64,000 nucleotides of DNA from NCBI RefSeq assembly GCF_021484805.1, contig NZ_CP090557.1:4476001-4540000 (forward strand), read 5' to 3'. A program made the position numbers and the translations under genes. Under the pieces are notes generated by a model. It saw only the letters and a list, made by a program, of their open reading frames with translations, searched no databases and was not told where the DNA came from. The DNA is from Tellurirhabdus bombi (GTDB lineage Bacteria > Bacteroidota > Bacteroidia > Cytophagales > Spirosomataceae). This document shows positions 18,398 through 27,482 of this stretch, in pieces. Position 1 is the stretch's first letter, and each line of letters starts with the position of its first letter.

Positions 18398-20395
18398 TTA
18401 CACGTCCACCCGAGCGTATTTGGCGTTTCGCTCGATGAATTCCCGCCTTGGGGCTACTTCATCCCCCATCAGCATGGAGAAAACGTGGTCAGCTTCGGCA
18501 GCCGATTCAATTGTTACTTGTTTGAGGGTCCGTCTTTCTGGATCCATGGTTGTGCTCCACAACTGTTCAGGGTTCATCTCACCCAAACCTTTGTAACGTT
18601 GCACGCCTACGTTTTCCTCCCGGCCAGCACCCGCCAGTTCACGGATGGACGCTTCGCGCTGCTGTTCGGTCCAGGAATACCGCTCTTCTTTGCCTTTTTT
18701 CACCAAATACAGGGGCGGCAGGGCGATATACAGATATCCGTTCTCAATCAGTGGACGCATGTACCGGAAAAACAACGTCAGAATCAGGGTCCGAATGTGG
18801 CTACCATCAACGTCAGCATCGGTCATGATGATGATTTTGTGATACCGGAGTTTTTCCAGATTCATCACTGTCTCATCGCCCTGCCGTTCAAACCGGATTC
18901 CAAGCGCTGTAATGATATTTTTAATCTCCTCGTTCTCGTAAATTTTATGCTCCATGGCTTTCTCCACGTTCAGAATTTTACCGCGTAGTGGTAAAATTGC
19001 CTGGAAAGCCCTGTTCCGTCCTTGCTTGGCTGAACCACCGGCCGAATCCCCTTCTACCAGGTATAGCTCACAGTGTTCCGGGTTTGTATCGGAGCAGTCA
19101 GCCAGTTTACCGGGCAGGCCCATTCCGCTCATGAAGTCCTTGCGGTCGGCCATGATGCGTTTGTAAGCCAGCTCAGCAGCAATCCGTGCCTGCGCCGAAA
19201 TCAACACTTTACGGATAATTCCCTGCGCTTCTTTCGGGTGTTCTTCCAGCCAGGTTTCGAGCATTTCGGAAACGGTTTGACTAACAGCGCTTACCACATC
19301 CTGGTTACCCAGTTTGGTTTTCGTCTGTCCTTCAAACTGAGGCTCAGCTACTTTCACGGAGATAACGGCGGTCAATCCTTTGCGGAAGTCTTCCCCGCTG
19401 AAGGTAACCTTACCGGCATTCTTGCCCAGCACCTGCGCGTTGCGTTCCGCGTAATTCTTCAACACCCGCGTTAAAGCCGAACGGAATCCCTGAACGTGGG
19501 TCCCGCCTTCAATTGTGTTGATGTTGTTCACATACGACGAAATGTTCTCCCCTGCTTCCAGGTTATAAACTAGGGCCACCTGAACGGGTGTAGAGCCTTT
19601 TTCGCTCTCCATATAAATTGGAGACATGCCTTCGAGCGACTGCCGATTTTCGTCCATGTATTTTACGAACTCAATCAACCCGCCCTCCGATAGGAACTCT
19701 GTATAAAGCGGTTCGCCCTGCTCATTCCGGTCGCGTAGATCCGTCAGCGTGATACGAATGCCCTTGTTGAGGAAGGCTAACTCGCGCAAACGTCCGGCTA
19801 CGGTGTCATATTTGTAAACGACCTCCGTAAAGATGGAATCATCAGGCTTGAATTGAACCTGCGTTCCCGTATCTTCGGCCGTTCCGATTTCCCGAACAGA
19901 ATACAGGGGATGTCCCGTGCTGTATTCCTGCTCAAATATTTTTCCTTCCCGGTGCACTTCTACCCGCAAATGGGTCGACAAGGCGTTAACGCAGGAAACC
20001 CCCACGCCGTGAAGACCACCCGAGACCTTGTAAGTATCTTTATCGAATTTTCCTCCTGCGTGGAGCACGGTCATTACAACTTCCAGGGCCGATCGGCCTG
20101 TCTTGTGCATTCCAGTCGGAATCCCTCGTCCGTTATCACTAACCTTTATTGAGTTGTCTTCGTTGATCGTGACGTGGATGGTGTCACAGTAACCAGCTAG
20201 GGCTTCGTCAATTGAGTTATCAACTACCTCCCAAATGAGGTGGTGTAATCCTTTGATTCCAACATCACCGATGTACATGGCCGGGCGCTTCCGGACAGCC
20301 TCCAGTCCTTCTAATACCTGAATATTACCGGCTCCATATTCCTTGGGTGTACTGTCTTCAGGCTTGATGTCAGTTTCAATTAATTCGTTCGTCAT
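18398..20395 (-). CDS. gyrB: DNA gyrase subunit B
   Basis: A 665-residue ATPase subunit of DNA gyrase. The GHKL ATP-binding motifs EVVDNSIDEA, DNGRGIP and GGLHGVGVS are in the first 150 residues; the TOPRIM domain has EGDSAGG and DADVDGSHI; the C-terminal RYKGLGEMN is standard. It lacks the about 170-residue insert of enterobacterial GyrB, as is usual outside gamma-proteobacteria. It is divergent from the lipoprotein at 20706. A ParE identity is less likely because of the QRYKGLGEMNPEQLW ending and overall length. Confidence 0.95.
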   Translation of the reverse strand: MTNELIETDIKPEDSTPKEYGAGNIQVLEGLEAVRKRPAMYIGDVGIKGLHHLIWEVVDNSIDEALAGYCDTIHVTINEDNSIKVSDNGRGIPTGMHKTGRSALEVVMTVLHAGGKFDKDTYKVSGGLHGVGVSCVNALSTHLRVEVHREGKIFEQEYSTGHPLYSVREIGTAEDTGTQVQFKPDDSIFTEVVYKYDTVAGRLRELAFLNKGIRITLTDLRDRNEQGEPLYTEFLSEGGLIEFVKYMDENRQSLEGMSPIYMESEKGSTPVQVALVYNLEAGENISSYVNNINTIEGGTHVQGFRSALTRVLKNYAERNAQVLGKNAGKVTFSGEDFRKGLTAVISVKVAEPQFEGQTKTKLGNQDVVSAVSQTVSEMLETWLEEHPKEAQGIIRKVLISAQARIAAELAYKRIMADRKDFMSGMGLPGKLADCSDTNPEHCELYLVEGDSAGGSAKQGRNRAFQAILPLRGKILNVEKAMEHKIYENEEIKNIITALGIRFERQGDETVMNLEKLRYHKIIIMTDADVDGSHIRTLILTLFFRYMRPLIENGYLYIALPPLYLVKKGKEERYSWTEQQREASIRELAGAGREENVGVQRYKGLGEMNPEQLWSTTMDPERRTLKQVTIESAAEADHVFSMLMGDEVAPRREFIERNAKYARVDV

Positions 20396-20705
20396 AAATC
20401 AGTAATTTGTCTATTACCGTTTTGCGGAAATGTTATAAAAATCTATAGGAAAAGGCAGGTATTGGAGTAGTAAAAATACAAAATTTTTCCCTGATTTCCT
20501 AGCTTAAAATCCACGCGCCAGATAATTATAAAGCAAAAACAAAAGAATTAGAGGACAAATTCTCGAAAGCCGTAAAATAGTAGATCACATTTTAAACCCA
20601 AGGCTTACTTTTAGGTCTAAATTCATAAAAATAGGCCTTATTTACGTCGCCTATCAGACTTTTTTGGCCTATTTCTGTTTATAAATCGAACTGATTTTTC
20701 CAATC
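20396..20705. other. 310-bp AT-rich divergent intergenic region
   Basis: Lies between the start of gyrB and the start of the LEA14-like lipoprotein and must hold both promoters. I see no exact TAnnTTTG element, no convincing inverted repeat and no small gene. Confidence 0.6.
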
Positions 20706-21326
20706 ATGAAACAAAGTATTTCTCTCCTGGTGGTGCTGGTTGCCATGCTTACCTTCAGCCAATGCAGCGTTAACCGACAACTCGCCGAAGCGAAGGTTCT
20801 GGGCGACTGTAAATACAGCGTTGCATCAGCCGATAGCATCTTTTTATCGGGCATCGATGTGCGCCAATTTAAAAAGCTGGACGATATTAATCCGCTAAAG
20901 TATCCGCAGTTAGCAGCGGGAGTTTTTGCCAAGAGCGTGCCCCTGAGTGCCCGCCTGAACCTCGATATCTACAATCCGACAAATCGGAAGGCGGGGATTA
21001 ACCAGTTGGAGTATAAAATTCTGCTGGCTGACCAGGAGTTGTTTAACGGCTTTCTAAATCAACGAATTGAGGTTCCGGCGGGTGGCGGAACAACGCGGGT
21101 ACCGGTTCGGCTTCGCGCTAACGCGTTCCAACTATTAACCGATGAGAAAACGCGGGATGCCTTTGCTAATTTTATTCAGAGTCTGTCGGGAGGGAACAAT
21201 GCCCAGCCTTCTAAACTGACAATCAAAATCAAACCAACCCTGGCGCTGGGTGGCAAAAAAGTCAATTACCCAGGATTCATTACCATTGATCAGGAAATGA
21301 CGAGTAAGCTTTTACTGGGGAAATAG
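20706..21326 (+). CDS. LEA14-like (LEA type 2) lipoprotein
   Basis: A 206-residue protein with a lipoprotein signal; Cys20 in FSQC is the probable lipidated residue. The LNLDIYNPTNRKAGINQLEYKI segment (about 85-107) and the repeated beta-strand pattern match the LEA type 2/WHy fold, a small immunoglobulin-like domain found in envelope lipoproteins. The function in bacteria is unknown. It stands alone, ending at a strong terminator. Confidence 0.75.
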   Translation: MKQSISLLVVLVAMLTFSQCSVNRQLAEAKVLGDCKYSVASADSIFLSGIDVRQFKKLDDINPLKYPQLAAGVFAKSVPLSARLNLDIYNPTNRKAGINQLEYKILLADQELFNGFLNQRIEVPAGGGTTRVPVRLRANAFQLLTDEKTRDAFANFIQSLSGGNNAQPSKLTIKIKPTLALGGKKVNYPGFITIDQEMTSKLLLGK

Positions 21327-21341
21327 AGGAAGTGATTGATG

Positions 21342-21386
21342 AAAAAGCGCTGTGAGGAAATAAAAGCCCTTCACAGCGCTTTTTTA
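21342..21386. terminator. Bidirectional terminator
   Basis: 14-bp perfect stem (21342-21355 with 21371-21384) flanked by A and T runs, between the convergent LEA14-like and M23 genes. The arm overlaps the M23 stop region. Confidence 0.85.
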
Positions 21387-22178
21387 TTGTGTTTTAGCGC
21401 CTAACAACCAGCGGTATGTATTTCGTGGTTCGGGAAGGCCGTCCGGCATCAATTGAAGGTACATGAGGTGCAAATGCGTCGGTGAACGGGTTTGGTACGC
21501 ATTGTACCCCGTCCGGCCAACTTCGGCTAGCTTATCACCCGCCTGAACCCATTGGCCCGGTCTAACCAATACCGCATTGTTATGAGCGTAGTAGAAAAGT
21601 CCGTCGAGGATAGGATCGTATACCCAAACCCAGTTCCCCCCCCGGTATTCCTGCCCTGGATTCCAATCGGTTTCAATGCCAATAACCACCCCATTCGACA
21701 TCGAAAGCACATCAGTAGGCAAATCACTGTTATCATCAACACTGTCTTGATTCCGGTCGGCAATAAAAATATCGTGGGCGGGATGGCTGCCCCGAACTTG
21801 GTAGTCAAATAAATCGAATCCTTTGCCCCGGTAACCGCTTCCCCGACTTCCACCGATGGCGTTGGGCTCGTAGCCACGAACCGGGAATGCAAAATAACCA
21901 AATTGCCGGGTCAGGCTATCACGAAGTACGCTATCGATCCGGAAAGACCGACCCGACTGAAAACGCCCCCGCAGTCCCAGCATAATGTCCTGAAACGTTT
22001 GGCGCGCAGAATCGGGATCAATGCTTTCCTCCCGAATCTGAATGTACAATTGCTGAAAGCGAAGGCAAAGAGAGTCAACCGATGGGGCCGAAGTACCTGT
22101 CCAGACGACAGTTTGTGAAGAAGCTGTATTAACCAGCACAAGCCATGCAGCAATAAGAAGGCTTCCCCATCGCATCAT
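21384..22178 (-). CDS. Secreted M23-family metallopeptidase domain protein
   Basis: A 264-residue protein with a signal peptide (cleaved after about residue 22). The C-terminal half is a LytM/M23 domain: HPAHDIF supplies the first metal His and Asp, YYAHNN the catalytic His and THLHL the HxH pair, so the zinc site is complete. Such enzymes cut peptidoglycan cross-bridges in the periplasm. The N-terminal 100 residues are not recognised. ATG at 22178 is preferred over a GTG at 22199, which would add seven residues ahead of the signal. Confidence 0.82.
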   Translation of the reverse strand: MMRWGSLLIAAWLVLVNTASSQTVVWTGTSAPSVDSLCLRFQQLYIQIREESIDPDSARQTFQDIMLGLRGRFQSGRSFRIDSVLRDSLTRQFGYFAFPVRGYEPNAIGGSRGSGYRGKGFDLFDYQVRGSHPAHDIFIADRNQDSVDDNSDLPTDVLSMSNGVVIGIETDWNPGQEYRGGNWVWVYDPILDGLFYYAHNNAVLVRPGQWVQAGDKLAEVGRTGYNAYQTRSPTHLHLMYLQLMPDGLPEPRNTYRWLLGAKTQ

Positions 22179-22248
22179 TTTGTAAACACCTGATTTCACT
22201 AATTCTTTGGTATTATGAATAGATTGTTAGGCAATCTGTTCAAAAAAA

Positions 22249-22953
22249 CTATTGCGGACAATCAATTTTGTAGAAGCGGTAGCTCAATAGTAGCCCAACA
22301 TAGGTATAACTGTCTTTGCTATTGGGATTTCCGTTGCGGAGCTTATCAGTCCCCCCAAAAGTATTGGGACCAAAATTATCCAGATAATCGGATCGGGTAA
22401 ACCGCGTTCCCATTTCCAGACCAATTATCCAGGGGCGTTTGAATTCATATTTTATTCCTATCCCCAGCGGGAAATTCATCAGCATTTTGGTTTTATAGCC
22501 CCCACTATTGGGGTTCGGCTTCATCGAAAAAACGCCAAGCCCACCCATTACATAAGGTGTCCAGTTCAGCACTCGCCGGCGGTTGGCAAAGTCCAGGAAG
22601 TTGTATTCAAACAGTAAATTAGCTTCGCTGATGTTGGTTTTGAACGACAAATTTCGGGCTTGCTGAAACGGATCGTTGGTCGAGGCATCATCCGCCGCGA
22701 TGCGCCCCAATCCGAAATTGGCGCGCACCGTAAAAGGCTGGCTCACATTATAGCGAACCAGCAAATTAGCAGCCGGACGGAGATTCCGGGGCGCAATACC
22801 CGGTGCCAAATCACCTTTGTACACCATTGCGCCCAGCCCGCCCCCAACTTCCCAGCTAGGCATTTGCGCCTGAGCGAAAGCCGTGTTAGCCAGTGGTAGT
22901 ATTCCGCCTACCAGCAAAAGACACTTTCGGATAATTTTGCCTATATTTTCCAA
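22249..22953 (-). CDS. DUF6089-type outer-membrane beta-barrel protein
   Basis: A 234-residue protein with a signal peptide cleaved near residue 29 (AFAQAQ). The mature part begins with WEVGGGLGAMVYKGDL and shows eight to ten amphipathic strands ending in GLLLSYRFYKIDCPQ, as in DUF6089 barrels. The start codon is TTG (22953): an in-frame stop lies nine codons upstream and no ATG is available. It follows a longer homologous gene by 33 bp on the same strand. Function unknown; the family is usually encoded beside envelope-assembly genes. Confidence 0.75.
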   Translation of the reverse strand: MENIGKIIRKCLLLVGGILPLANTAFAQAQMPSWEVGGGLGAMVYKGDLAPGIAPRNLRPAANLLVRYNVSQPFTVRANFGLGRIAADDASTNDPFQQARNLSFKTNISEANLLFEYNFLDFANRRRVLNWTPYVMGGLGVFSMKPNPNSGGYKTKMLMNFPLGIGIKYEFKRPWIIGLEMGTRFTRSDYLDNFGPNTFGGTDKLRNGNPNSKDSYTYVGLLLSYRFYKIDCPQ

Positions 22954-22986
22954 CTCAGATTCAGAAACAGTGCATCAAATACCTAC

Positions 22987-23985
22987 TTATTTTACCGGAG
23001 GACACTTTATTTTAGGCAGCAAAACGTAATGCAGTTGAATACTCGTGGTCATGTAACCGTCATTCAACACGCCTTTTGCGCCCCGTGTACGCTCTGGAAC
23101 ACCTGGCAAAAGGGCTCCATTATTGGCAAATGGATCTTGTCCGGTCAAGAAATCCCGCAGTTGCTGCTCCCGATCGCCTCCTTTACGCGCTGCCGTTGGC
23201 TCCAGGGAGCGGTTCGACATAGCGCGCGCCAAATCATCTTTTAGCACACTTGGGTCAGCCGGTCCTGGCGCACCTACATCGTCCAGGTAATCGGTTCCGG
23301 TAAATCGGTAACTAATTTCCGCTGCTACGTTAAAACGTTCATTGAGCATATACCGAAAGCCAAAGCCAACCGGAATAGCCACCGCTACAAGCGAGTATGG
23401 CTTCGCGTAACCAGGTTGCCCCTGCCCCTCGGTTCCGAGTGGCTGAAGTTTCACCCAACGCTGCTCCTGATCCGGCTCAAAATTAACGGGCGTTTTCGCT
23501 TCCGGGCTGTGAGCCGCCAAAGCAATACCCGCAAAGATGTACGGCGTAAATTTTGCGCGATAATTTGTATTTCGTCCATCGCCCACGAACTTATAGATCC
23601 CTGTCAGGGCGAATTCTTTCAGATCATTCCGGAAGTGCAGGTTTCGGACATAAAGAGCAATGTCCTCAGCAGCATTTTTACGGTTATACGTATAATCGTC
23701 CCCTACGATACGTGCATACGTAAACCCTGCCCGCGCGGCGAAGTGTGGCGTAAAATGGCGTGTGTACATCAACCCCGCATTCCAGCGTATTAGCTGAAAT
23801 GTGGAACGAATGGGTTTTCGATACCCAGACAGTTCTCCGTAATAACTGGAGGTGCCAACGCCTATGCCCACTTCCGAGTAAGGTATAAAATCTGTTCGAC
23901 GGCTCTGCGCAGCGCTTTCGGTCGTTCCTGTCGCCACCATAGCGGCCGTCATTAGGGCGCTTGCAATCAGTAGGTTATTCTTCAT
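22987..23985 (-). CDS. DUF6089-type outer-membrane beta-barrel protein (longer paralogue)
   Basis: A 332-residue protein with a signal peptide (AAQS near residue 27). It shares with the next gene the opening EVGIGVGTSSYYGEL pattern, the RFTGTDYLDD motif and a final strand ending in LPKIKCP. A loop of about 60 residues, rich in charged residues (about 235-290), is extra compared with the paralogue. It lies about 200 bp downstream of nadK on the same strand. Confidence 0.78.
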   Translation of the reverse strand: MKNNLLIASALMTAAMVATGTTESAAQSRRTDFIPYSEVGIGVGTSSYYGELSGYRKPIRSTFQLIRWNAGLMYTRHFTPHFAARAGFTYARIVGDDYTYNRKNAAEDIALYVRNLHFRNDLKEFALTGIYKFVGDGRNTNYRAKFTPYIFAGIALAAHSPEAKTPVNFEPDQEQRWVKLQPLGTEGQGQPGYAKPYSLVAVAIPVGFGFRYMLNERFNVAAEISYRFTGTDYLDDVGAPGPADPSVLKDDLARAMSNRSLEPTAARKGGDREQQLRDFLTGQDPFANNGALLPGVPERTRGAKGVLNDGYMTTSIQLHYVLLPKIKCPPVK

Positions 23986-24186
23986 GACTTGCTTAATACG
24001 TACTACTGTTTCCTGTGCATGTTACCTTTTCCCAAAAGGAAAGGCTCTTTTTGACAAACGGCTACAGGAAACTTTTATTGGATCAGGAAATAAATGAATG
24101 AGCAACGGGACCTGAATTTGAAGGCTCTAAACGGCTAAATTTTTGCTTTAGACCCTTTTTATTTCCTTATCTACCGCCTAATTTTA

Positions 24187-25062
24187 TTAATTCCTGATAT
24201 CCCAGCCCCAGTTTAGTTTACTCCGCAGCGTATTTAGGAAATTATCATCACTCATCTTAACTAAACGGGCATTAAACTGTTCTTTCCGAACGCTCAAACG
24301 CGTTGAAACATCGACTGTACGGAACCGGGAATCGACCGACACCAGAAACGTATTGCTTCGACTTTGCACTTCAAAAGATAAATGACTGCTATCGGGCACG
24401 ACCATGGGCCGCACGTTCAGGTTATGCGGACTAATGGGAGTTATGATGAAGTTTTCGTTATGAGGTAGCAAGACTGGACCACCGCAACTAAGCGAATAAC
24501 CTGTTGATCCAGAAGGAGTTGACACAATCAAACCGTCGGACCAGTACGAGTTTAAAAACTCTCCATCGATATAGGTATGCACCGTGATCATCGATGAAAT
24601 TTCGGTTTTCGTAATTGTCACATCGTTCAGCCCAAAGGGAACACTTCCAAACAAGTCATCATCTGAGACGAGGGAAATCAACGAGCGTTCATCGAGGGTA
24701 TAGTTACCCGACGTTAAAGCATCCAGCATGGCCGAAATCGCTTTCGGCGAAACGGTTGCTAAAAAACCTAATCGCCCGGTATTGATGCCAATGATAGGAA
24801 TGTTGCGCGGTCCAACGTGCGTGACCACTTCCAGTAGCGTTCCGTCGCCGCCTAAGCTAATGGCAAAATCGGCGTTGAAAACGTCAAAATGAGACGTATA
24901 GATTTGGGTAGTATGATGCTGGACACCTGATTTGTCCAGGAAAGTACGGTATATGTCTGATAGTTGGACCTCCACTTGCCGCTCGGCCAGTTCCTCAAAC
25001 ATGGATTCGATGAAAGGCTTCGTCTGATCGGTAAAATTGCGTCCGTGGATGGCGATTTTCAT
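24187..25062 (-). CDS. nadK: NAD kinase
   Basis: A 291-residue cytosolic enzyme that phosphorylates NAD to NADP. The signature GGDGT is at Gly71-Thr75 with Asp73 as the catalytic acid, followed by NTGRLGFLA and the TPSGSTGYSLSCGGP loop that binds the ribose. It is preceded by a CBS-domain gene on the same strand. The CBS-nadK-DUF6089 order is common in Bacteroidota. Confidence 0.95.
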   Translation of the reverse strand: MKIAIHGRNFTDQTKPFIESMFEELAERQVEVQLSDIYRTFLDKSGVQHHTTQIYTSHFDVFNADFAISLGGDGTLLEVVTHVGPRNIPIIGINTGRLGFLATVSPKAISAMLDALTSGNYTLDERSLISLVSDDDLFGSVPFGLNDVTITKTEISSMITVHTYIDGEFLNSYWSDGLIVSTPSGSTGYSLSCGGPVLLPHNENFIITPISPHNLNVRPMVVPDSSHLSFEVQSRSNTFLVSVDSRFRTVDVSTRLSVRKEQFNARLVKMSDDNFLNTLRSKLNWGWDIRN

Positions 25063-25163
25063 GCAGCAAGTTTAAAGCTTATCCGTTAAAGTTTAAAGCC
25101 AATTATCTAAAACTAGGCGACAATTTATCCGGCTTTACGCATAAACCCTTAAACCTTAATTAA

Positions 25164-25832
25164 TTAGGTATCTAAATACCGAAGCAACAAGTCAAGACGT
25201 TCCTGGTCGATGCTTTCAATGGGCGTGTTGGCAAAGGCCGCTTCTACGGTGTAGCCAAAGCGTTCCAGGGTGGCTACGACAGCTGTGATGTCTTTTCGAT
25301 TCAATTTCAGCGTCAGGTGAGAACGGTCGGGCGTGCCATACGTAGCGCCTGAGAAATGACTACCAATGATGCGGATGTTGTTCGATTCAATCAGCCGGCT
25401 AATTTCGGCCATTGAATAATCTCTTTCATTAATACTCAGAACCAGAATAGCCCCGGCTTCCTGCACGCCCAGCAACTGCGCAAATTGTTTCAGCAGTTCG
25501 CTGGTCGACACGGTTCCCAGAAATTCGTGGCCTTCACTAACCACCGCCAGAACTTGCATCCGGTGTTCCAGAATCAGGGTAAGCAGTTCGTATAGATGCT
25601 GTTTGTCGTGCACAAAAATGTGCTCAAACATACGCATTACCTCGCTTAGCGGGCGCTCATCGTCGGGCACGTCCATCAACATGTCTTCGTTGACCAGGCC
25701 CTTGTATTCGCCCTGATCAACCACGGCTAGTTGTCCGACCCGATGTTCCTGCATCCAGTCAAGCGCCTGACCCACCGTATCGACCGGTTTCAGGGCGGGT
25801 ATCATAGGATCAATCAGTTCAGATGCCAGCAT
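25164..25832 (-). CDS. CBS-domain protein
   Basis: A 222-residue cytosolic protein with two CBS motifs (about 1-55 and 68-125), which together form a Bateman module that usually senses adenine nucleotides, followed by an ACT-like C-terminal segment (about 130-210, with EISRLIESNNIRIIGS). No catalytic domain is present. It is encoded upstream of nadK, so a role in tuning NADP supply is an inference only. Confidence 0.85.
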   Translation of the reverse strand: MLASELIDPMIPALKPVDTVGQALDWMQEHRVGQLAVVDQGEYKGLVNEDMLMDVPDDERPLSEVMRMFEHIFVHDKQHLYELLTLILEHRMQVLAVVSEGHEFLGTVSTSELLKQFAQLLGVQEAGAILVLSINERDYSMAEISRLIESNNIRIIGSHFSGATYGTPDRSHLTLKLNRKDITAVVATLERFGYTVEAAFANTPIESIDQERLDLLLRYLDT

Positions 25833-25971
25833 GTTCGTCAGGAGTATTCTATTGTAGTAACACGAAATATAACCAACCTTATTGTGGAAGGCTTGTATGT
25901 CAGAAAACTAACAATTTTATCCTGAAGTTTCCAAATCTTTCGGAAAAATTCAGAAACGGCCCTGGCGCTGC

Positions 25972-26769
25972 TTATGCAATCGCCAGATTCCCTGTAGCTA
26001 CCTGCTCGTGGTTGATTTGCCGGTCTAGCCAGTCAATCAACAATTCATTGAATCGTTCTGAATGCTCCATCATGGGGGCATGGCAGCACTTGTCGATAAA
26101 ATGCAACTCCGAATCCGCAATCAAGCGATTAAATTCGTAGGCTACTTCCGGCGGCGTGATGGTATCATTCAACCCCCAGATAAGCAACGTTGGCACTTTT
26201 ATTTTATAAAGATCTTTGGCGACGTTGTTACGCTGCGCCGACTTGGCGATGGCTACAATGCGCATGCACTTTGGAATGCTGTTTGTAATCTCGAATACCT
26301 CGTCGATCAGCTCTTTGGTTGCCACTTTAGGATCGTAGAAGGTATACGCTACGCGTTCTGCAATGTAGTTGTAGCTGCCGCGTTTCGGGTAAGAGCCACC
26401 CATTGAGTTTTCAAACAAACCAGAGCTGCCGGTCAGCACCAACCGCTTCACCATATCCTGGTGTTTTAGCGTATAAAGCAATCCAACATGACCTCCCAGC
26501 GAATTGCCCAGTAAAGTCAGATTGGATAATTTTTTGAAAGCAATAAAACGTTCAATAAACTGAACCAGCCCTTCCAGACCAGCTTCTCTGATAGGCATTT
26601 CGTAGATGGGCATTACAGGAATTACAACCCGATATTGGCTGGCAAATCCGTTGATAACCCCATCCCAGTTACTAAGCGCGCCAAAAAGTCCGTGCAACAA
26701 AAGCAGGGTTTCTCCCTGGCCTTCATCAATAAACCGAAACTCTCCTTCTTCCCGAACACGATAGTTCAT
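25972..26769 (-). CDS. Cytosolic alpha/beta hydrolase
   Basis: A 265-residue alpha/beta-hydrolase without a signal peptide. HGLFGALSNW holds the oxyanion site, GNSLGGH the nucleophile Ser, WGLNDTITP the acid and CCHAPMMEH the His. The fold resembles esterases and meta-cleavage hydrolases. It lies in the conserved hydrolase-CBS-nadK order and has no obvious pathway partner; the substrate is unknown. Confidence 0.85.
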   Translation of the reverse strand: MNYRVREEGEFRFIDEGQGETLLLLHGLFGALSNWDGVINGFASQYRVVIPVMPIYEMPIREAGLEGLVQFIERFIAFKKLSNLTLLGNSLGGHVGLLYTLKHQDMVKRLVLTGSSGLFENSMGGSYPKRGSYNYIAERVAYTFYDPKVATKELIDEVFEITNSIPKCMRIVAIAKSAQRNNVAKDLYKIKVPTLLIWGLNDTITPPEVAYEFNRLIADSELHFIDKCCHAPMMEHSERFNELLIDWLDRQINHEQVATGNLAIA

Positions 26770-26821
26770 ATCTGTCTTGGTTTTGTCGTAGAAAAAACGG
26801 AAAAGTGCAATACTTTAGTCC

Positions 26822-27436
26822 TTATATTGCTCTTTTTACAAAGGTAATCCAATTTTTCAATATTTCTAGTCCAAATTGTGTTAATGCCGCTTCCGGATGA
26901 AACTGCACGCCCCAGATAGGCAGCTGAGCATGCCGAAAAGCCATATTTTCCGTCTGACTATTGCGCGGAAGTCCCCTCTCTACAGTCGGCTCAGGCTGCG
27001 TTTCCAGAGTAGGCACCAACACCTCCGGCAATTCGTCCAGCACCAGCGAATGGTAACGCGTTACGGTAAAGGAATCCGGCAAATTTTCCAGCAGTGGGTC
27101 AGTGCTTATTTTCCGTACGATTGAGCACTTTCCGTGCATCGGCCGCCCCGCTTTCGTCAGACGGGCACCAAAAAATTCACCCAGCGCTTGGTGTCCCAGG
27201 CAAACACCCAGCATCGGCAATTGTTGATAATACTGGGTAATCACATTCATCAGCACACCCGCCTGCCGGGGCGTTCCGGGGCCAGGAGATAAGACAACTG
27301 CGTCATAGTGTTCAGCAGCAATCTCTTCCATCGACGCCGTATTCCGAATCACCCGGCACGTAGCCCCCGCTTGTTTGAGGTAATCAACGAGCATATAGGT
27401 GAATGAATCGATATTATCTAAAACTAAAATTTTCAC
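26822..27436 (-). CDS. Class-I glutamine amidotransferase subunit (anthranilate or aminodeoxychorismate synthase component II)
   Basis: A 204-residue protein that releases ammonia from glutamine for a chorismate-converting partner. The triad is Cys79 (GVCLGHQ), His180 and Glu182 (FHPEA); the DNIDSFTYMLVDYL opening and LSPGPGTP are typical of TrpG/PabA. A stretch of about 15 residues (about 142-160) before the last strand is longer than usual. It starts at GTG (27436). No trpE or pabB lies beside it, so tryptophan versus folate use cannot be decided. Confidence 0.85.
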   Translation of the reverse strand: MKILVLDNIDSFTYMLVDYLKQAGATCRVIRNTASMEEIAAEHYDAVVLSPGPGTPRQAGVLMNVITQYYQQLPMLGVCLGHQALGEFFGARLTKAGRPMHGKCSIVRKISTDPLLENLPDSFTVTRYHSLVLDELPEVLVPTLETQPEPTVERGLPRNSQTENMAFRHAQLPIWGVQFHPEAALTQFGLEILKNWITFVKRAI

Positions 27437-27482
27437 CTGTTGTCACTAATCCTATTTTTGCAAAAATCTACACCAAAATCGT

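Noticed and set aside
18314-18988. 224-codon plus-strand open frame
   Set aside because: Antisense to the end of gyrB and through its terminator; not a real gene.
24008-24072. GTTTCCTGT...ACAGGAAAC inverted repeat upstream of the longer DUF6089 gene
   Set aside because: Arms of 9 bp separated by 47 bp with a small inner hairpin could be chance; there is no T run and no known motif.
27000-27020. Extra segment in the glutamine amidotransferase considered as a frameshift
   Set aside because: The frame continues without a break and the catalytic His180 and Glu182 follow normally, so it is an ordinary loop insertion.
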